Assembly: GCA_946479125.1 (NCBI GenBank)
Contig: CAMLET010000156.1
Location: 1-7,212, forward strand
Reading direction: 5' to 3'
Length of the DNA stretch: 7,212 nt
Source: an uncultured Flavobacteriales bacterium
GTDB lineage: Bacteria; Bacteroidota; Bacteroidia; Flavobacteriales; Crocinitomicaceae
The translations under genes were made by a program, and so were the position numbers. The notes beneath the pieces were generated by a model. The model did not search any database. It was not told the DNA's origin and saw nothing but the letters and a program-made list of their open reading frames with translations. How positions within the stretch are numbered: position 1 is the first letter of the stretch; every line of letters begins with the position of its first letter. Shown here one piece after another: positions 5,886 to 7,212 of this stretch.

Positions 5886-6506
5886 CTATAGGCCAAATGC
5901 TAATCCTACACGTAAACCATAGTTTGTATTGTACTGATTAGCTAAATGAATTGCTGTAAAACCAGTGTAATAATTTAGATCTGTGTTTAACCAGATGTTT
6001 TCTGCCATTTTCCAGTTAAATCCAATAGATGCAATTCCACCAAGATCAAAATCCTGATAAGACTTTCGAACATCTGCTTTCGAACCACCTTCGGTCTCAC
6101 TTTTGGCATCAATCAAAAATCCCATGGAAGGTCCAATGGTTACTTTTGGTCGGAAATCGTCTGTAACATCGCCAAAGAAATAGGCAAACTTCAAAGGGAC
6201 ACGTATGTACTGTAGAGATAAATCGGTTTGAACACCATCTCTTCGACGTTCAACTAACGATCCCTCCATTGACCAAAGTACATCTGCAGCAAAAGCTACA
6301 TTCTCACTCGTACTGTAATTCAAGATTACACCGGCTGTCCATGAAGGTTTGAACAATTCCATTCCAACCGTATTGCGCACTGCTGCGTGACCAAAACCTA
6401 TAGAAGGTCCAATAGAAAATGTTTTAGTCTTATTCTCAGCCATTTCCTGAGAAAACGCTGCTGTATATGTAAATAGTACAGCAACTATGGTTATTATCTT
6501 TTTCAT
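5886..6506 (-). CDS. PorT-type outer-membrane beta-barrel protein, 206 aa
   Basis: A signal peptide (MKKIITIVAVLFTYTAAFSQ, cleavage about residue 20) is followed by alternating hydrophobic/polar strands rich in glycine and aromatic residues, as in the outer-membrane beta-barrel (OMP_b-brl_2) family. Strand-like segments include FSIGPSIGFGHAA (30-42), PSWTAGVILNYST (54-66), VAFAADVLWSMEGS (70-83), SLQYIRVPLKFAYFFG (97-112, the family's typical YI-x-VP-L motif), KVTIGPSMGFLID (121-133), FDLGGIASIGFNWKM (153-167), IWLNTDLNYYTGF (171-183) and YGLRVGLAFGL at the C-terminus. About eight strands fit the length. The predicted place is the outer membrane and the ligand is unknown. It is a single-gene unit on the minus strand with its own terminator. 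No convincing promoter was found; AACATTTG (6533-6540 on the minus strand) is one mismatch from TAnnTTTG but lacks a TTG partner. Confidence 0.88.
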   Translation of the reverse strand: MKKIITIVAVLFTYTAAFSQEMAENKTKTFSIGPSIGFGHAAVRNTVGMELFKPSWTAGVILNYSTSENVAFAADVLWSMEGSLVERRRDGVQTDLSLQYIRVPLKFAYFFGDVTDDFRPKVTIGPSMGFLIDAKSETEGGSKADVRKSYQDFDLGGIASIGFNWKMAENIWLNTDLNYYTGFTAIHLANQYNTNYGLRVGLAFGL

Positions 6507-7212
6507 AACATCTTGTTTTTAAACATCTATAGCAAATGTTGCTGAATGAGATAAAATTTCTATTATACCTTATTTCCCGATGATTACACATCTCACAGAT
6601 TTACAATTTTTTATATGATAGGGAGAAGAAGAGAGACAGTTCAAATGGAGATAAAATGTCATTAAACAGAATGATGTGTTGATTTGGGCATTGTTCACCT
6701 AGGTAGCTAAAAATCAGTTGTTAAGATCTTTTAAAATGTGTGTTATCAAATCCTAAAATCCAAAGATTGTGTAAGTTTTGCGAATAATATTGCAAGCTAG
6801 GTGCATTTGTTATGCGTACCTTGCATCTCAGAAAGAAGAAAGAAGACGTTCTTTTTTTAAATTTACTACTGCAACTACAAAGAAAGGTAACAAATTTGTG
6901 CATGTAATTTTCATCAACTGTCGTTGATATTAATTGTTCCTTCCAACATGCACTTTATATTCCGAACTGACTAATCGGAGTGTATTTCTCCGAAAAAAAA
7001 TGCCTTAATACGAGTGTGAAGTTTCATACTTACGTATTGTTTACTAATTATCTAATGAATGAAATGTTTGACGGTATGTTGCCGTTGACGATAATTATAT
7101 GGCGTGACGAGTTCTGGGAATAAGTATAATCCCAGAGAAAAAAGAGAAGAAGAAACTACAGATTGTGCAATAGAATGAGGCTGGCACGGCCAGGAGTACT
7201 GTGAACTATTAT
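6507..7212. other. Gene-poor region with several small hairpins
   Basis: About 700 bp in which I find no convincing gene on either strand. Visible structures are: an imperfect stem-loop at 6791-6825 (TGCAA/TTGCA closing, TGCAT/ATGCG apex); an A/T-only-flanked hairpin with T-run at 6839-6858 (AAAGAA, GACG loop, TTCTTT) that could be a weak plus-strand terminator; ATCAAC/GTTGAT at 6913-6928; CGGAG/CTCCG at 6976-6992, which competes with TCCG at 6961-6964; CTGGGA/TCCCAG at 7114-7135; and CTGGC/GCCAG at 7181-7193. Purine-rich GAAGAAG tracts recur near 6624, 6835 and 7147. A 22-codon frame (7055-7123) is the only tidy short ORF. The left part must hold the promoter of the outer-membrane barrel gene. 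Confidence 0.5.

Noticed and set aside
6721..6903. 60-codon minus-strand frame in the gene-poor region
   Set aside because: It is Cys/Phe/Ser-rich low-complexity translation of AT-rich DNA, with no family resemblance and no promoter or operon context.
7053..7212. Minus-strand frame open to the right edge (about 51 codons before a TAG at 7055-7053)
   Set aside because: It could be the 3' end of a gene, but the translation is rich in Ser, Gln and His with almost no Lys or Glu, unlike the neighbours. Not supportable without more sequence.

Overview
The window looks like chromosomal DNA from a member of the Bacteroidota, most likely Flavobacteriales. The reasons are low GC content, a secreted protein with a type IX secretion (T9SS) C-terminal sorting domain, a promoter of the Bacteroidota form TTG-N20-TAnnTTTG, Bacteroidota-style signal peptides ending near -Q, a PorT-type outer-membrane barrel, and an arsR/DUF6428/arsC cassette of a kind known to me mainly from this phylum. 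Genus cannot be fixed from the sequence alone; a Fluviicola/Crocinitomicaceae-like source is a guess.

Layout, left to right. (1) 157-348 (+): a single-gene cold-shock protein unit closed by a strong terminator (368-400). (2) 518-1918 (+): a secreted beta-propeller-like protein with a T9SS type A tail, its own promoter (464-494) and terminator (1939-1970). (3) 2062-3439 (+): a compact arsenic-response operon. It has a perfect 18-bp palindromic operator just before arsR, then arsR, a DUF6428 protein with a cysteine-rich tail, an easily overlooked 41-codon hydrophobic small ORF (2887-3012), and a thioredoxin-type arsenate reductase, with gaps of 15, 3 and 1 nt. (4) 3590-4297 (+): an exported SIMPL/DUF541 protein with a terminator. 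(5) 4382-4524: a nearly symmetrical non-coding inverted-repeat element. (6) 4551-5638 (-): a two-gene unit of an uncharacterised cytosolic protein followed, 2 nt later, by a VOC-superfamily protein. (7) 5886-6506 (-): an outer-membrane beta-barrel protein with a very strong terminator. (8) 6507-7212: about 700 bp without a convincing gene but with several small hairpins.

Working together: the only clear multi-gene pathway is the arsenic cassette. ArsR would be released from the palindrome when As(III) binds its cysteines, and ArsC would reduce arsenate to arsenite. DUF6428 and the small membrane peptide are uncharacterised partners. No arsenite exporter (Acr3, ArsB or ArsP) lies in the window, so efflux must be encoded elsewhere or arsenite is handled differently. 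The other genes are separate units. I see no mobile-element gene, tRNA, rRNA or CRISPR array. The most original leads are the small ORF inside the ars operon and the composite inverted repeat.
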